From: an uncultured Bacteroidota bacterium
GTDB lineage: Bacteria; Bacteroidota; Bacteroidia; 2-12-FULL-35-15
Reading direction: 5' to 3'
DNA: 64,000 bases
Assembly (NCBI GenBank): GCA_903847205.1
Contig: CAINDA010000064.1
Location: 248,001 to 312,000, forward strand
Of the stretch, positions 8,025 to 16,638 are shown in pieces; positions within the stretch are counted from its first letter, which is position 1, and the number at the start of each line of letters is the position of its first letter. The translations under genes were made by a program, and so were the position numbers. The notes below the pieces were generated by a model. That model was not told where the DNA came from and made no database searches. It saw nothing but the letters and a program-made list of their open reading frames with translations.

Positions 8025-9245
8025 TTATCTTGTTACTGCTTTTGCACTTTCTATCTGTTCGAGGAATGTTTCAATTTTTGTTGTGCTTTGGCCTTCTGAA
8101 TAAAATCTCAAATCACAGAGATCCCCTTCAATCACTAAAGTCGGGATGCCGAGTTTTTCTGATATTCTTTGCGGCATTCCGAAACGTGAATTGGAATTAT
8201 TGGCGCATGTTTTTGCGTCATGAAAAATCATTCCGTCGATGCGGAAATCTTTTACAAGTTTTGCTAAAATTTTTTCTTTTGCATCTTCACTTCTGTTAAT
8301 AAAAATTTCGGTGTATGCTTTTGCAGAAGATTCAAAAGGTTTTTTTTCATCAAAGGCGTCAAATACCCAGCTGTTACAGTATGTTGAAGCAACTACAGCG
8401 GCTTTGTTTTCAAGAAACAATTCAGACATTGGTCTTAATTTCCCCCAGATAGGCATGCCGTCCCAATAAATCCGGCAACGTTCTTCTTCAATAAATCCGA
8501 TTTTTTTAGAAACATTTTCCTGCAGTTCTTTTAATAGTGCAGTATAATAATCTTTTGCAATTTGTGTTCCGCGCAAAACCACTATCGGCCCCATGTGTAT
8601 TGTTGCATCAAAAAAGCTTATCGGTGATGGAGAGTTGGTTGCTGTCCACAACACCTGTTTCCAAAGAGCTGTAGCATCTTTGCTCAATTTTAATGTTTCG
8701 CGGAAACGGTCAATGTCAAATTTTTCACCGCTGGCTTTTTCGCAAGCAGGAATCATTGCTTTAAACTGTGCACTTACATCATTGATATGCGCTTCAGTTA
8801 CCTCATCCAAGTGGCGGGGCGGGGTAATGCCGACTATAGGGCAATTCATGTCCTTCGCAAAATAATTCATCCAGTCCTGCACTTCCCTGCACTGATTGGT
8901 GTTGTAGACAATCAAATCAGGTTTCGGAGGGCCGTTCAAACCATAATGCTGCTGAAGGGGAGTTTCTTTTTTTAAATACGAACCAATATCTGCAGTGAGG
9001 TATGAACAAATATCATTGTTGTATCCAAGCTTTGTGCTCTCTGGAATAAAGTCGCCGGCAGTGCGCGTAGCTCCGAGCAGTGCTCCATGATTTTCAGGGA
9101 AGTGCACTTCAAAGCCGAAGGAGCGCAGCAACTCAGCAGGGCCGACACTTGTACACCATGCAATTTTTTTTGTTGTGTCTTTAAATCCAAGAAAATAATT
9201 CGTCATTATTTCCTTTAGTAATTTTGCTGATTGAATTTTATACAT
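8025..9245 (-). CDS. extra BcrB/HgdB-like dehydratase-family subunit
   Basis: 406 residues of the 2-hydroxyacyl-CoA dehydratase / benzoyl-CoA reductase catalytic-subunit family. Three cysteines sit in the same places as in the BcrB of this window: NDICSYL (Cys80) against EDVCTYV, NTNQCREV (Cys119) against SYTGCFTF, and DAKTCANN (Cys347) against SIKSCNSF; these are the likely [4Fe-4S] ligands. YWDGMPIWGKLR (260-271) resembles the mid-region of HgdB-type subunits. It is not needed for a standard four-subunit reductase, since bcrB and bcrC are encoded at 23.6-26.2 kb. It may pair with the fused activator at 5549, or replace a BcrB subunit under other conditions. A stand-alone hydroxyacyl-CoA dehydratase normally needs two such subunits; only one is here. 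Confidence 0.8.
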   Translation of the reverse strand: MYKIQSAKLLKEIMTNYFLGFKDTTKKIAWCTSVGPAELLRSFGFEVHFPENHGALLGATRTAGDFIPESTKLGYNNDICSYLTADIGSYLKKETPLQQHYGLNGPPKPDLIVYNTNQCREVQDWMNYFAKDMNCPIVGITPPRHLDEVTEAHINDVSAQFKAMIPACEKASGEKFDIDRFRETLKLSKDATALWKQVLWTATNSPSPISFFDATIHMGPIVVLRGTQIAKDYYTALLKELQENVSKKIGFIEEERCRIYWDGMPIWGKLRPMSELFLENKAAVVASTYCNSWVFDAFDEKKPFESSAKAYTEIFINRSEDAKEKILAKLVKDFRIDGMIFHDAKTCANNSNSRFGMPQRISEKLGIPTLVIEGDLCDLRFYSEGQSTTKIETFLEQIESAKAVTR

Positions 9246-9334
9246 TTTTTTAAGTTTGTAAATTAAACAATTTGAAAATTTGAAAATTGATAAGTGTATC
9301 TTTTTTTTGAATTACCAATCGACACATTATCAAA

Positions 9335-11530
9335 TTATATTTTTATCCTTGCGTCAACTACAAATGCTTTGTCCTCAAAGGCCATGATGGGGTTTAAATC
9401 CATTTCTTGTATTTCAGGGAAGTCTGTGACAAGCTGAGACAAACGCTGAATAATTTCAATTACACTTTGTTTGTGAATTCCTTTTTCACCGCGTACGCCG
9501 TCTAATAATTTTGATGCTTTGATTGATGATAACATTTCTTCCGCCTCTACTTCTGTTACAGGCGCAATTTTGAAAACAACATCTTTTAAAACTTCCACAT
9601 AAATCCCTCCGATACCAAACATGATAAGCGGTTCAAGGTCACGCTGTGCGCTGATGCCTGCTATCAGCTCTCTGCCGCCGGGAAGAAATTTCTGCACAAA
9701 AAATTTAAGATCTTCTGCATCAAATTTTTTCTTCATGTTCTCAACAACAGAGCGTACTTCATCAGAATTTTTCAGATTCACAGCAACACCGCCTAAGTCG
9801 CTTTTATGAACCAATGATGCTGCATCAGCTTTTATCACAACCGGGTATCCTATTTCGTTAGCCGCTTTAATTGTTTTTTCAACATCATCCGCAAGGCGCC
9901 AATCAGCAACGGGGATGCCGTATGCAGCAAGCAATGAATAAACTTTGTCGGAGGTAAGAAAATGAGGATTCAGGATTTGGGATTCAGGATTTGGGATTTG
10001 CGTTGAGTTTTTTTTAATTCCTAAATCCTTATTCCTAAATCCTGAATTTAATATTTCAGCTGCTTTTGATTTATTTATATCCGCAAAAATTTTTGCTTCG
10101 CCGATATTTCTTGAACGAACTTTGTGATATTTATACAATGCGCCAAGCGCCTTAGCTGCTGTTGTTGGGAAACTGTAGCAGGGAACGCCTCCGTCTTTTA
10201 AAATTTTTGCAGTTACTTTAAAACGGTCAATCGACATGTTGGTCATGAAATTGCAGACGATTGGTTTGCGTTTCATTTTGTTTACCTCCACAATATTTCT
10301 TGCAACATCATCGGTATCGGTAAAAGGGGCTGAAACAAAATTGATGAAGATGGAATCAATAGTATCTTCTTCCATCAAAACATCCAGTGCACTGCGGAAA
10401 TGCTTTCCACCGCCGGTTGCAACCACATCAATAGGGTTTCCGATTGTTGCTTCTGGAAGCTGTGTTTCTTTTAAAATAGTTACGGCTCTTTCTGAAAGCG
10501 GAGGCAGCACTAAGCCGGCACTCACTAATTCGTCAGTTGCTATAACCGCAGGCCCGCCTGTGTTTGTGATGATGCCGACACGGTTTCCTTTCGGAATAGG
10601 CTGTGTTGCGAATGCCATTGCAGCCTGGCACATTTCTTCTTCGTTATTAAAAGCGAGTACTCCTGTTTTTTCGAAAATTAATTCTGTTGCAATATCCACT
10701 CCGGCAAGAGAGCCTGTGTGAGAAGCGGCTGCTTTTGCACCTGCTTCTGTACGGCCTGATTTCATAGCAAGAATGGGCTTTTTCCTTGAAACCGATTTAG
10801 CAGTTTCCATAAACTCTCTTGGATTTTTAAATCCTTCGGTATATAAAATAATGGCTTTTGTTCCTTCGTCTTCTCCGTAATATTTGAGCACATCCGAAAT
10901 AGAAATATCGCAGGCATTGCCGTTGGAAGCATACATGCGCATTCCGATTTCGAGATCAAATAAACTCTGCATGATGAACGCCCCCACTCCTCCGCTTAAT
11001 GCTGCGATAGAAATGGCGCCCGGTTCAGGAAATGTAAAAGTGAAATCGCAGTATGCTTTGAATGCAGGATCGGTATTTATTATACCCTGGCAGTTTGGTC
11101 CGAAGATGCGTACACCATACTCTTTTGCTTTTGCAAGAAATGCTTTTTGCAGCGCGATACCTTCCTCTCCCATTTCACTAAACCCCGCAGAATTAATGAT
11201 AACAGACTTAATTCCCTTTTTGCCGCAGTCTTCAATTATCTGCGGAACAAATTTGTTGGGAATAATTACGTGGGCCAAATCAATATTATCAGGAACATCA
11301 AAAATTGAAGTATATGCCTTAATCCCTCTAATTTCTGGCTCTTTCGGGTTAATCGGATAAATTTTTCCAGTGTAGCCGTAATGAACCAGATTTTTAATAA
11401 TAACATTTCCGATTGAAAGTTCTTTGGAAGATGCGCCGATTATGGCAATAGATTTGGGTTTAAAAAGTGAATCCAATTCATGCACTGCATTTATGGACTC
11501 CTTTTTTATTTTTGTTTCTGCTGTATTCAT
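9335..11530 (-). CDS. ADP-forming acyl-CoA synthetase, fused alpha-beta
   Basis: 731 residues with the NDP-forming acyl-CoA synthetase layout: CoA-binding domain (about 20-150, SIAIIGASS near 27-35), ligase-CoA domains (150-470) with the phosphorylated His271 in SHTGSLAG (270-277), and a C-terminal ATP-grasp domain (about 525-731, YPVVIKAD, GGVAVNL, FGIGGIYVEVL). The enzyme interconverts acyl-CoA, ADP and phosphate with acid, ATP and CoA. In this operon it could make ATP from acetyl-CoA, or activate an aromatic or dicarboxylic acid; direction and substrate cannot be read from sequence. The linker before the ATP-grasp domain (495-524) is encoded by an inverted repeat that looks inserted. Confidence 0.85.
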   Translation of the reverse strand: MNTAETKIKKESINAVHELDSLFKPKSIAIIGASSKELSIGNVIIKNLVHYGYTGKIYPINPKEPEIRGIKAYTSIFDVPDNIDLAHVIIPNKFVPQIIEDCGKKGIKSVIINSAGFSEMGEEGIALQKAFLAKAKEYGVRIFGPNCQGIINTDPAFKAYCDFTFTFPEPGAISIAALSGGVGAFIMQSLFDLEIGMRMYASNGNACDISISDVLKYYGEDEGTKAIILYTEGFKNPREFMETAKSVSRKKPILAMKSGRTEAGAKAAASHTGSLAGVDIATELIFEKTGVLAFNNEEEMCQAAMAFATQPIPKGNRVGIITNTGGPAVIATDELVSAGLVLPPLSERAVTILKETQLPEATIGNPIDVVATGGGKHFRSALDVLMEEDTIDSIFINFVSAPFTDTDDVARNIVEVNKMKRKPIVCNFMTNMSIDRFKVTAKILKDGGVPCYSFPTTAAKALGALYKYHKVRSRNIGEAKIFADINKSKAAEILNSGFRNKDLGIKKNSTQIPNPESQILNPHFLTSDKVYSLLAAYGIPVADWRLADDVEKTIKAANEIGYPVVIKADAASLVHKSDLGGVAVNLKNSDEVRSVVENMKKKFDAEDLKFFVQKFLPGGRELIAGISAQRDLEPLIMFGIGGIYVEVLKDVVFKIAPVTEVEAEEMLSSIKASKLLDGVRGEKGIHKQSVIEIIQRLSQLVTDFPEIQEMDLNPIMAFEDKAFVVDARIKI
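9967..10049. repeat. imperfect inverted repeat inserted in frame in the synthetase gene
   Basis: The left arm 9967-9999 carries two copies of ATTCAGGATTTGGG; the right arm 10016-10049 is its imperfect reverse complement, again with two copies of the CCTAAATCCT-type core. The arms are about 33 nt with a loop of about 16 nt. It encodes residues about 495-524, a Asn/Pro-rich linker between the ligase-CoA and ATP-grasp domains. The reading frame is kept. The sequence type (repeats of AGGATTTRGGRATT) looks like an intergenic repeat element rather than ordinary coding sequence. Confidence 0.7.
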
Positions 11531-11577
11531 TTTTTTAATTTGGAAATTTGAAAATCACAAGCTGGTTTTCAAATTGG

Positions 11578-12417
11578 TTACACAGCTACTGCCTGCTTTT
11601 CTTTCAATTTAATATGGCGGAATCCTCCCCAAAGCGCAGCGCCGATGGCTCCTGAATAAATTGCATCGGGATGTGTTTTGATAATATATTTTTTTCCTGT
11701 TTCCTCCAGCTGTTCTTCAATTGCCTGAATCATGCCTTTGTTAAGCGACATGCCGCCTGTAATAACAATAGGCGATTCTCCTTTGAGAGAACTTAAAAGT
11801 TTAATAATTCTTCCTGCAATGGAAAGGTGAATGCCTTTAATGATGTTAGGCGTAGAAACCCCTCTGGATACCATGTTGATGACATCCGTTTCGGCAAGCA
11901 CAGCGCAGATGCCAGAAGAAATTTCAGGAATATCAGCCTGCATTGACACATCGCCCACTTCTTCAATTGACAATCCGAGATACCGCGAAATGTTTTCAAC
12001 AAACTGCCCGGAACCTGATGCACATTGACCTGTCATTTTATAATCAACAACCCGCGCATCTTCGGCAATTTTTACAGCACGCACATACAAAGCTCCCATG
12101 TCAACAACTGTTTTTGCGTCAGGGAAAAAGAAGTTAGCCCCTTTTGCATGAGTAGTCATTCCATAGAAATGCCCGCGTTTGCGTTTTACTAAATCGCCTT
12201 CGCCTGTAGAAGCAAGGTAGGCTATGTCTTCATACTTCAGGTTATTTTTCAGAAGCATTGTTTGTATCATTTCATCCGCAACAAGAGTGGGGTTGCGTTT
12301 CCGAATCTTTTCAGTGTGCTTATCAATAATTTTCGGATTATTAGAATAGTCAACCAGAATTAACTTAATAAAGTTGCTTCCTACATCGATACCCATTGTA
12401 TAAAAGTTTTTTTCCAT
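11578..12417 (-). CDS. bcrD: benzoyl-CoA reductase, small ATPase subunit
   Basis: 279 residues, matching the ~282-residue BcrD of Thauera. ASKHA ATPase motifs: MGIDVGSNFIKLILVD (8-23), VVDMGALYVRAVKI (104-117), GQCASGSGQF (130-139, Cys132), SSGICAVLAETD (168-179, Cys171) and ITGGMSLNKG. The variant MGALYVR in place of the usual IGGQDTK motif is, as I recall it, a feature of BcrD/BadG-like subunits rather than HgdC-type activators. With BcrA it forms the ATP-hydrolysing module that drives electron transfer, sharing a [4Fe-4S] between two Cys of each subunit. It is the first gene of the leftward operon and lies about 10 kb from bcrCBA, an unusual separation. Confidence 0.85.
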   Translation of the reverse strand: MEKNFYTMGIDVGSNFIKLILVDYSNNPKIIDKHTEKIRKRNPTLVADEMIQTMLLKNNLKYEDIAYLASTGEGDLVKRKRGHFYGMTTHAKGANFFFPDAKTVVDMGALYVRAVKIAEDARVVDYKMTGQCASGSGQFVENISRYLGLSIEEVGDVSMQADIPEISSGICAVLAETDVINMVSRGVSTPNIIKGIHLSIAGRIIKLLSSLKGESPIVITGGMSLNKGMIQAIEEQLEETGKKYIIKTHPDAIYSGAIGAALWGGFRHIKLKEKQAVAV

Positions 12418-12770
12418 TTTTATTTTAATAAGAGTTTATATTATTTGACGATTTTTTTCTTTAATAAATTATGTTTTTGAACTAATTTTTAGAAAACATT
12501 TAAAAACAAACTGTGTGTTTTTCTTTTTTCTTAAAAAAAAAGAAACAAAATTCAAGAACAAACGATTCCTCCCCTGCAGGCGACACGGCATCGCGTTTGT
12601 TCAAACCTCACGCGCGTTTTCATAATTGAATTTTTGGCACAAAAAAAACAAGCCTGCTTCGATTCTCTTTTTACTGTTCATTTATTTTGAAAAACGTTAT
12701 TTAATATAATTTCAAAATACACTGTGAAACATTCACTGCCATAAAGGAACATTCAATTAAATTAATATTC

Positions 12771-12786
12771 TATGACGTGAATCATA
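12771..12786. promoter_or_regulatory. CRP/FNR-like palindrome, copy 1
   Basis: TATGA-CGTGAA-TCATA is a perfect 5+6+5 inverted repeat. It shares its half sites and the following AATTT with the copy in the bcrC/mocA divergent region at 26228. The layout is that of CRP/FNR-family operators (TGTGA-N6-TCACA; TTGAT-N4-ATCAA contains TGAT-N4-ATCA). It lies 354 nt from the bcrD start and 237 nt from the response-regulator start. Confidence 0.5.
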
Positions 12787-12938
12787 ATTTTCAGCCGGGG
12801 AAAAATGGGAACCCCTTAGAACCTTCATAAAGGGGATGCTTTGCTTCCATTGATGGCGCAGGCTTTGGCTTATTCACGTATTCCTTTATGCTCACTCAAT
12901 GATAAAAGAAGCTTTAGCCGAATGGCCCGTAAGAATAG

Positions 12939-12954
12939 TATGATTATTCTCATA
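12939..12954. promoter_or_regulatory. CRP/FNR-like palindrome, copy 2
   Basis: TATGA-TTATTC-TCATA is a second perfect 5+6+5 palindrome, 69 nt upstream of the response-regulator ATG (13023) and 152 nt after the first copy. Two copies in the same control region make chance less likely. Confidence 0.45.
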
Positions 12955-13022
12955 TTTTCCCTGAATATCAACCTCTATCTTCGCTGAACCTCCTTATTTC
13001 ATTACATAAAATGGAGGCATTC

Positions 13023-13673
13023 ATGGGAAAAATAAAAATACTTATCGCCGATAACAGTTATCTTATCCGCAGAGGGCTGAGCTCCCTTATAAACCAGACA
13101 AGTGATTTTTCATTTGTTGGTGAAGCTGCAAAAGCCGATGATCTCAGCGAGAAACTTCTTCTCTGCAATCCGGATGTATTAATAATTGATTATGCTTCGC
13201 GTTTTTTCTGCATTGATGATATTTCTATTATCCAGCAGTATTTTCCGGAAGTAAAAATTCTTGCAATAACTTATCCGCAGTCGAAACAGGTAATTTCAAA
13301 AGCTATCGGATACGGCGTTACAAGCCACTTATTGAAAGACTGCGACGAAGATGAAATAATTGAGGCTATTTATTCTACTTCAAAAGGAGAGAAATTTATG
13401 TGCGGAAAAATTGTTGAGCAATTATTGGAAGAGGACAAAATAAGTTCATCAAAGTATTCATGCGACGGTGTTAAACTTTCGGATCGAGAAATTCAGATTC
13501 TGCAGTTGATCTCAGAAGGGCTCGCAAATAAACAAATAGCCGATAAACTTTTTATAAGTATCCATACAGTCACCACTCACCGCAAACATATTATGAGTAA
13601 ACTCAAAATAAATAATACGGCTTCGCTGGTGATGTATGCATTGCAGGAAAAGCTTGTTGCTGCAGAAAGTTAG
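13023..13673 (+). CDS. NarL/FixJ-type response regulator
   Basis: 216 residues from the ATG at 13023; an in-frame ATG four codons earlier is less likely because GGAGG (13014-13018) then sits just before 13023 and response regulators normally begin directly with the first strand. The receiver domain (KIKILIADNSYLIRRGL) has the phosphoacceptor Asp in LIIDY and the conserved Lys in HLLKD; one member of the acidic pair is Asn (ADN in place of DD). The LuxR-type helix-turn-helix is at the C-terminus (LSDREIQILQLISEGLANKQ, then SIHTVTTHRKHIMSKL). It is transcribed away from the bcrD operon across a shared control region, so it may regulate that operon; the cognate kinase could be the one at 31597, but nothing proves the pairing. 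Confidence 0.85.
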   Translation: MGKIKILIADNSYLIRRGLSSLINQTSDFSFVGEAAKADDLSEKLLLCNPDVLIIDYASRFFCIDDISIIQQYFPEVKILAITYPQSKQVISKAIGYGVTSHLLKDCDEDEIIEAIYSTSKGEKFMCGKIVEQLLEEDKISSSKYSCDGVKLSDREIQILQLISEGLANKQIADKLFISIHTVTTHRKHIMSKLKINNTASLVMYALQEKLVAAES

Positions 13674-13721
13674 GTTTTCGCTTATTTTTTCTCGCAAAGA
13701 CGCAAAGGCGCAAAGTTTAAT

Positions 13722-16178
13722 CTACTGTTTAATCAATCGCTGATTTAAGGTTTGGCTTCCGTCATTCACCCTGATAACATAAATGCCATTTGGCTGATGG
13801 CTCAAATCAATTTGGCTTAAACTGTTATTGGTTTTAGTATTTAGTATTAATTCACCAAGCAGGTTATATACTTTAATATTTATTTCAGAGCCTTTCATTC
13901 CTTCCGGTAATTTCACGTAATAGCTGCCCTTGCCGGGGTTGGGATAGACATACAATGTACCTGCCAGTTTGTTTTCATTTATAGAAGCCGTCGAAGTAAA
14001 TTCATTCGTTGCGGTATTTGTAGCAACAGGAGCATTATAATCGAAATAAATATTTGCAGTGTTTTTTATCAGCGTGCCAAGCGGCAGATTTGCTTTCGGT
14101 TTTATACGGTACTGAATAAAACCAATAGAGCCCGTTGGATTACTGAGGCTGTCGGGCAGCATAATGTTTGGAAAACGAACAGTTAGCACTGAGCCTTGAA
14201 GCGAAACGGTATTGCGATGGCTGTAACTTATCACTTGAAATGTTTCTAAATCTAAATTACTATTCAGCGTATCAACCAAGCGAATGTTGGCTGCTGACGC
14301 ACTTCCCGTGTTTTGAAAGTGGATGGTGTATGTTAACCAATCGTGATAACCGGGGATTACATTTACTGGATATACTTCTTTCAGATTTGGGTCATGTGAA
14401 TTCACAACCGGATAACAAAACTGACGGACATTGTTGCTTGGGTTGTTATCACCGTTAGTTGGTGTAACTGCAATAGAAACGCAGATAAAATCCCCAGCCT
14501 GTGCTGAAGTATCAGTAGTGAATAATAAACCAAATGCCTGAGAATTATTTACAGTGCCAAAATCTGCAATGGTGTATGTATAAACATTTCCAGACACCGC
14601 AGGTGTAAGCGCCCCTGGAACAATGCCGTTGTATGTAACAGGGCCGATTACCGAAACCTGCACCTGCCCGCTTATTCCTGAGGCGCAGTTAAGATGATAC
14701 CAATGACTTATATCGCCGGCTGTGATATTAAGACTATGCTGCTGCCCCGGAAAAACCCATCCATTTTGAACTGCAGACTGCACACCCACATCGAAACCTG
14801 CTTTGCAGCCAACTGCAAAATTTACATTCCCTGCCAATGGGCTTCCGCCTGTTAAAGTAACTATAGAATCAACACCCGGATAAGCACACTGAATAACAAA
14901 ATTCATTCCGGCAGTATCAATTTTTACTATGTAAGTTCCAACCGTATCCGGGAAATCATATATTCCGTTAACTGCCGAATACGTCTGCCCCAGCAGGTTA
15001 TTGCTTGTGCTGTATAATTTTAACGGAATATTTACCAGGCTTAAATCACCGGTATTTTTTATGCAGTCAGCATTGCTATCTTTAAATGCAAACCCTGTAA
15101 TTCCGGCAGAACCGGCACAGCCATGTATATTATTTACTGTGTCGCCGGCAGTGCAGAGCGGGTAAGCCAAGGTTCCTGCTTTCATTGCAGGAACATAGTT
15201 TGGCAGACATGTGAAAGGGTTTCCCGAAATAGAAAAGTATAAAGTATCAACAAGTGCATTTGGAAATACCGGGAAGCAGGAAATAGAATTGCCGCTGCAA
15301 TCGAACCTTTGAAGCTGGTTAGGTAAAGGCGGAAGACTGGTTAACAGATTACCGCTGCAGCCCATAATCAGAACAGATGCTGGTAATGCAGGAAGACTCG
15401 TTAATTGATTTGTATTGCAGTATAACTGCGAAAGTGAATTTGGCAGCGCAGGAAGACTGCCTAACATATTACCGCTGCTATATAAATAAGTAAGATTAGC
15501 CGGCAGTGCAGGAAGGCTGTTGAGCTGATTGTTGTCGCAATATAAACTTATGAGGCTGTTTGGCAATGCCGGCAGGCTTGTTAAGTGATTGCCGTCGCAA
15601 AGCAATGTAACAAAAGAAGATGGTAAAGCCGGAAGACTTGTTAAGAGGTTACCCGAACAATACAATTCGACAAGCGAAGCCGGTAAAGCCGGAAGACTCG
15701 TTAACTGATCAAAATTACAATTTATATAGGCGAGTGAATTAGGCAGTGCCGGAAGGGTTGTCAGCGGGTTGTTATAGCATTTTAAAACAGTGAGCGCATT
15801 TGGAAGTGCCGGAAGACTAGTTAAAGAATTTAAACCGCAGATTAAGGTATCAAGCGATGCCGGCAAGCGAGGCAGGCTTGTTAAATTATTGGGGTTGGGT
15901 ACAGAATAGCCATTACCGCAGTCTAAAGTTATAAGCGAATGGAAATATTGAATCCCTGTTAAATCAAGAATAGAATCGTTTTCAACATTTATTGAAGTGC
16001 GGGTTGTAACTCCTGAGTTGGCTGTATCCATCATGCTGCCAGTCATCGCGCCAGGTATGTGTGCAGTAAGCCATGCAGCAAAGTGGGCATCGGGAATGGT
16101 TACAGTGGTTTGCGCTTTTAAAGAGAAGCTTACAGCAGCAAGCAGACAGATAAGTGTAACTTTTATTTTCATAGGCAA
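13722..16178 (-). CDS. secreted leucine-rich-repeat protein with T9SS sorting domain
   Basis: 818 residues with a signal peptide (MPMKIKVTLICLLAAVSFSLKA). About residues 85-330 hold some twelve short leucine-rich repeats of 20-21 residues built on LTSLPALP...L..LYCSGN. A carboxypeptidase-like/SdrD-B-like domain follows (GITGFAFKDSN...GIYDFPDTVGTYIVKID), then a DUF11-like adhesin region (HDPNLKEVYP...LTYTIHFQNTGSA), and a C-terminal type IX secretion sorting domain (YVYPNPGKGSYYVKLP ... GIYVIRVNDGSQTLNQRLIKQ). It should be exported across the outer membrane and either anchored or released. The last 43 codons are duplicated upstream at 16300-16452. Adhesion or surface binding is the usual guess for this architecture. 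Confidence 0.85.
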   Translation of the reverse strand: MPMKIKVTLICLLAAVSFSLKAQTTVTIPDAHFAAWLTAHIPGAMTGSMMDTANSGVTTRTSINVENDSILDLTGIQYFHSLITLDCGNGYSVPNPNNLTSLPRLPASLDTLICGLNSLTSLPALPNALTVLKCYNNPLTTLPALPNSLAYINCNFDQLTSLPALPASLVELYCSGNLLTSLPALPSSFVTLLCDGNHLTSLPALPNSLISLYCDNNQLNSLPALPANLTYLYSSGNMLGSLPALPNSLSQLYCNTNQLTSLPALPASVLIMGCSGNLLTSLPPLPNQLQRFDCSGNSISCFPVFPNALVDTLYFSISGNPFTCLPNYVPAMKAGTLAYPLCTAGDTVNNIHGCAGSAGITGFAFKDSNADCIKNTGDLSLVNIPLKLYSTSNNLLGQTYSAVNGIYDFPDTVGTYIVKIDTAGMNFVIQCAYPGVDSIVTLTGGSPLAGNVNFAVGCKAGFDVGVQSAVQNGWVFPGQQHSLNITAGDISHWYHLNCASGISGQVQVSVIGPVTYNGIVPGALTPAVSGNVYTYTIADFGTVNNSQAFGLLFTTDTSAQAGDFICVSIAVTPTNGDNNPSNNVRQFCYPVVNSHDPNLKEVYPVNVIPGYHDWLTYTIHFQNTGSASAANIRLVDTLNSNLDLETFQVISYSHRNTVSLQGSVLTVRFPNIMLPDSLSNPTGSIGFIQYRIKPKANLPLGTLIKNTANIYFDYNAPVATNTATNEFTSTASINENKLAGTLYVYPNPGKGSYYVKLPEGMKGSEINIKVYNLLGELILNTKTNNSLSQIDLSHQPNGIYVIRVNDGSQTLNQRLIKQ

Positions 16179-16299
16179 TGTTTGAAATAGAGTTTTAAAA
16201 ATTCGGCTTCAAATTACGAAAGAAAATTATATCCGCCGCAATTTTTTTATTGATTATGGGAGATTTTGCCACCTAGGACGCAAATGCGCTAAGTTTAAT

Positions 16300-16452
16300 C
16301 TACTGTTTAATCAATCGCTGATTTAAGGTTTGGCTTTTATCATTTGCTCTGATAATATAAATACCGTTTGGCTGTTTGCTCAAATCAATTTGACTTAGGA
16401 TGTTATTGGTTTTAGTATTCAGTACTAGTTCTCTCATTTGCGTAAAATTCAT
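16300..16452 (-). pseudogene. orphan duplicate of the T9SS C-terminal tail
   Basis: On the minus strand this 50-codon open frame (ATG at 16452) reads MNFTQMRELVLNTKTNN... to ...QTLNQRLIKQ and stop. From ELVLNTKTNN onwards it matches the last 43 residues of the upstream-facing LRR protein with only a handful of changes. The match continues at DNA level past the stop codon into the GCGC(A/T)AAG-type flank (compare 13700-13721 with 16279-16299). It is best read as a remnant of a duplicated or deleted T9SS gene. A tail cassette kept for recombination is an alternative. Confidence 0.75.
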
Positions 16453-16638
16453 TTTAAAGTTTATATTGGCATTCTTAGTGTTTTCCTATTCTATAGGCAT
16501 TTTGAAAAAATTATAATAGCTAAACGCCATGTAATGTTAACTTTCAAAGAATCATGAAAACTATTAATGATATTTTTTAGAGAGGATTTTTTTTAGCTTA
16601 ACTTCGCTTTCTCAGGTATAACTTATAATTAAGCAATC

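Larger units (their letters stand above)
12418..13022. other. 605-bp divergent control region
   Basis: This gap separates the leftward bcrD operon from the rightward response-regulator gene. It holds two palindromes of the TATGA-N6-TCATA type (listed separately) and nested inverted repeats: AAAATTCAA (12547-12555) with TTGAATTTT (12626-12634), and GAACAAACG (12556-12564) with CGTTTGTTC (12594-12602). The adjoining A/T-rich strings (12521-12545 and 12635-12652) resemble the long hairpin-like intergenic elements seen in many Bacteroidota. No open reading frame of interest is seen. Confidence 0.6.
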
